Assembly (NCBI GenBank): GCA_017880265.1
Contig: JAFJTK010000146.1
Span: forward strand, 1-5,311
Source of the DNA: Candidatus Pelagibacter sp.
GTDB lineage: Bacteria; Pseudomonadota; Alphaproteobacteria; Pelagibacterales; Pelagibacteraceae
Direction: 5' to 3'
DNA length: 5,311 bases
Shown piece by piece: positions 5,194 to 5,311 of the stretch (positions within the stretch are counted from its first letter, which is position 1; each line of letters begins with the position of its first letter). The notes below the pieces were generated by a model. That model was given only the letters and a program-made list of their open reading frames with translations. It was not told the origin of the DNA and searched no databases. Made by a program: the position numbers and the translations under genes.

Positions 5194-5311
5194 TTAAATT
5201 TTTTCTGATATTTTTAATGCAAAAGCATAATCTACTGCAATTTCTTCAATGGCTCCATCTCTACCAGATTTTCCACCATGACCTGCATTCATTTCTGTTT
5301 TTAAAAGAAGT
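5194..5311 (-). CDS. ptrB: Oligopeptidase B, C-terminal fragment (38 residues)
   Basis: The window edge cuts this gene; only the final 38 codons and the stop (5196-5194) are present on the minus strand. The residues LLLKTEMNAGHGGKSGR carry the catalytic-histidine loop of the prolyl oligopeptidase family (GHGGKSGR), which is characteristic of oligopeptidase B. The following helix (IEEIAVDYAFALKI) matches the usual end of that enzyme. The full protein, usually near 700 residues, is a cytoplasmic serine peptidase cleaving short peptides after Lys/Arg. The Ser and Asp of the catalytic triad lie outside the window. It precedes hsp20 on the same strand with a 102-bp gap; no convincing terminator is visible between them. 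Confidence 0.88.
   Translation of the reverse strand, partial: LLLKTEMNAGHGGKSGRDGAIEEIAVDYAFALKISEKI

Overview
The window looks like a chromosomal segment of a free-living, genome-streamlined alphaproteobacterium, most likely SAR11 (Candidatus Pelagibacter or a relative). This is inferred from the very AT-rich sequence (even conserved proteins are full of TTT/AAA/ATT codons), intergenic gaps of about 30-130 bp, overlapping genes, and a heat-shock promoter of the alphaproteobacterial type. There is no mobile element, CRISPR array, tRNA or rRNA, and no gene-free stretch over about 130 bp.

Layout. Positions 1-429 (minus) hold msrA, cut off at its C-terminus by the window edge. It diverges across 34 bp from a + strand pair: an EamA/DMT-family membrane transporter (464-1345) overlapped by an AlkA-type DNA-3-methyladenine glycosylase (ATG at 1338, ends 1973). 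The glycosylase overlaps tail-to-tail with a small DUF1330 protein (1960-2256, minus), which diverges from a Gpt/Hpt-like phosphoribosyltransferase (2285-2818, +). A perfect 13-bp hairpin (2819-2850) lies between that gene and a convergent AzgA/NCS2-type purine permease (2860-4170, minus). A small predicted lipoprotein (4297-4602, +) follows, then a convergent hairpin (4607-4635), an IbpA-type small heat-shock protein (4645-5091, minus), and the last 38 codons of oligopeptidase B (5194-5311, minus).

How the genes fit together. The permease and the phosphoribosyltransferase together make a plausible uptake-and-salvage route for purine bases. MsrA (methionine sulfoxide repair), AlkA (alkylation repair), Hsp20 (holdase for unfolded proteins) and PtrB (peptide breakdown) are separate maintenance functions and need not be co-regulated.

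The most interesting part is the 102-bp gap upstream of the small heat-shock gene. It contains a sequence fitting the alphaproteobacterial RpoH promoter consensus (CTTG-N17-CCTATAT). The short predicted leader that follows can fold into two hairpins. In the second, a UUGCU motif pairs with the Shine-Dalgarno AGGAGG around a G-G mismatch, which is the hallmark of a ROSE-type RNA thermometer. The gene therefore appears to be under both transcriptional and translational heat control. A second, weaker case of a Shine-Dalgarno sequence inside a hairpin occurs upstream of the purine permease.
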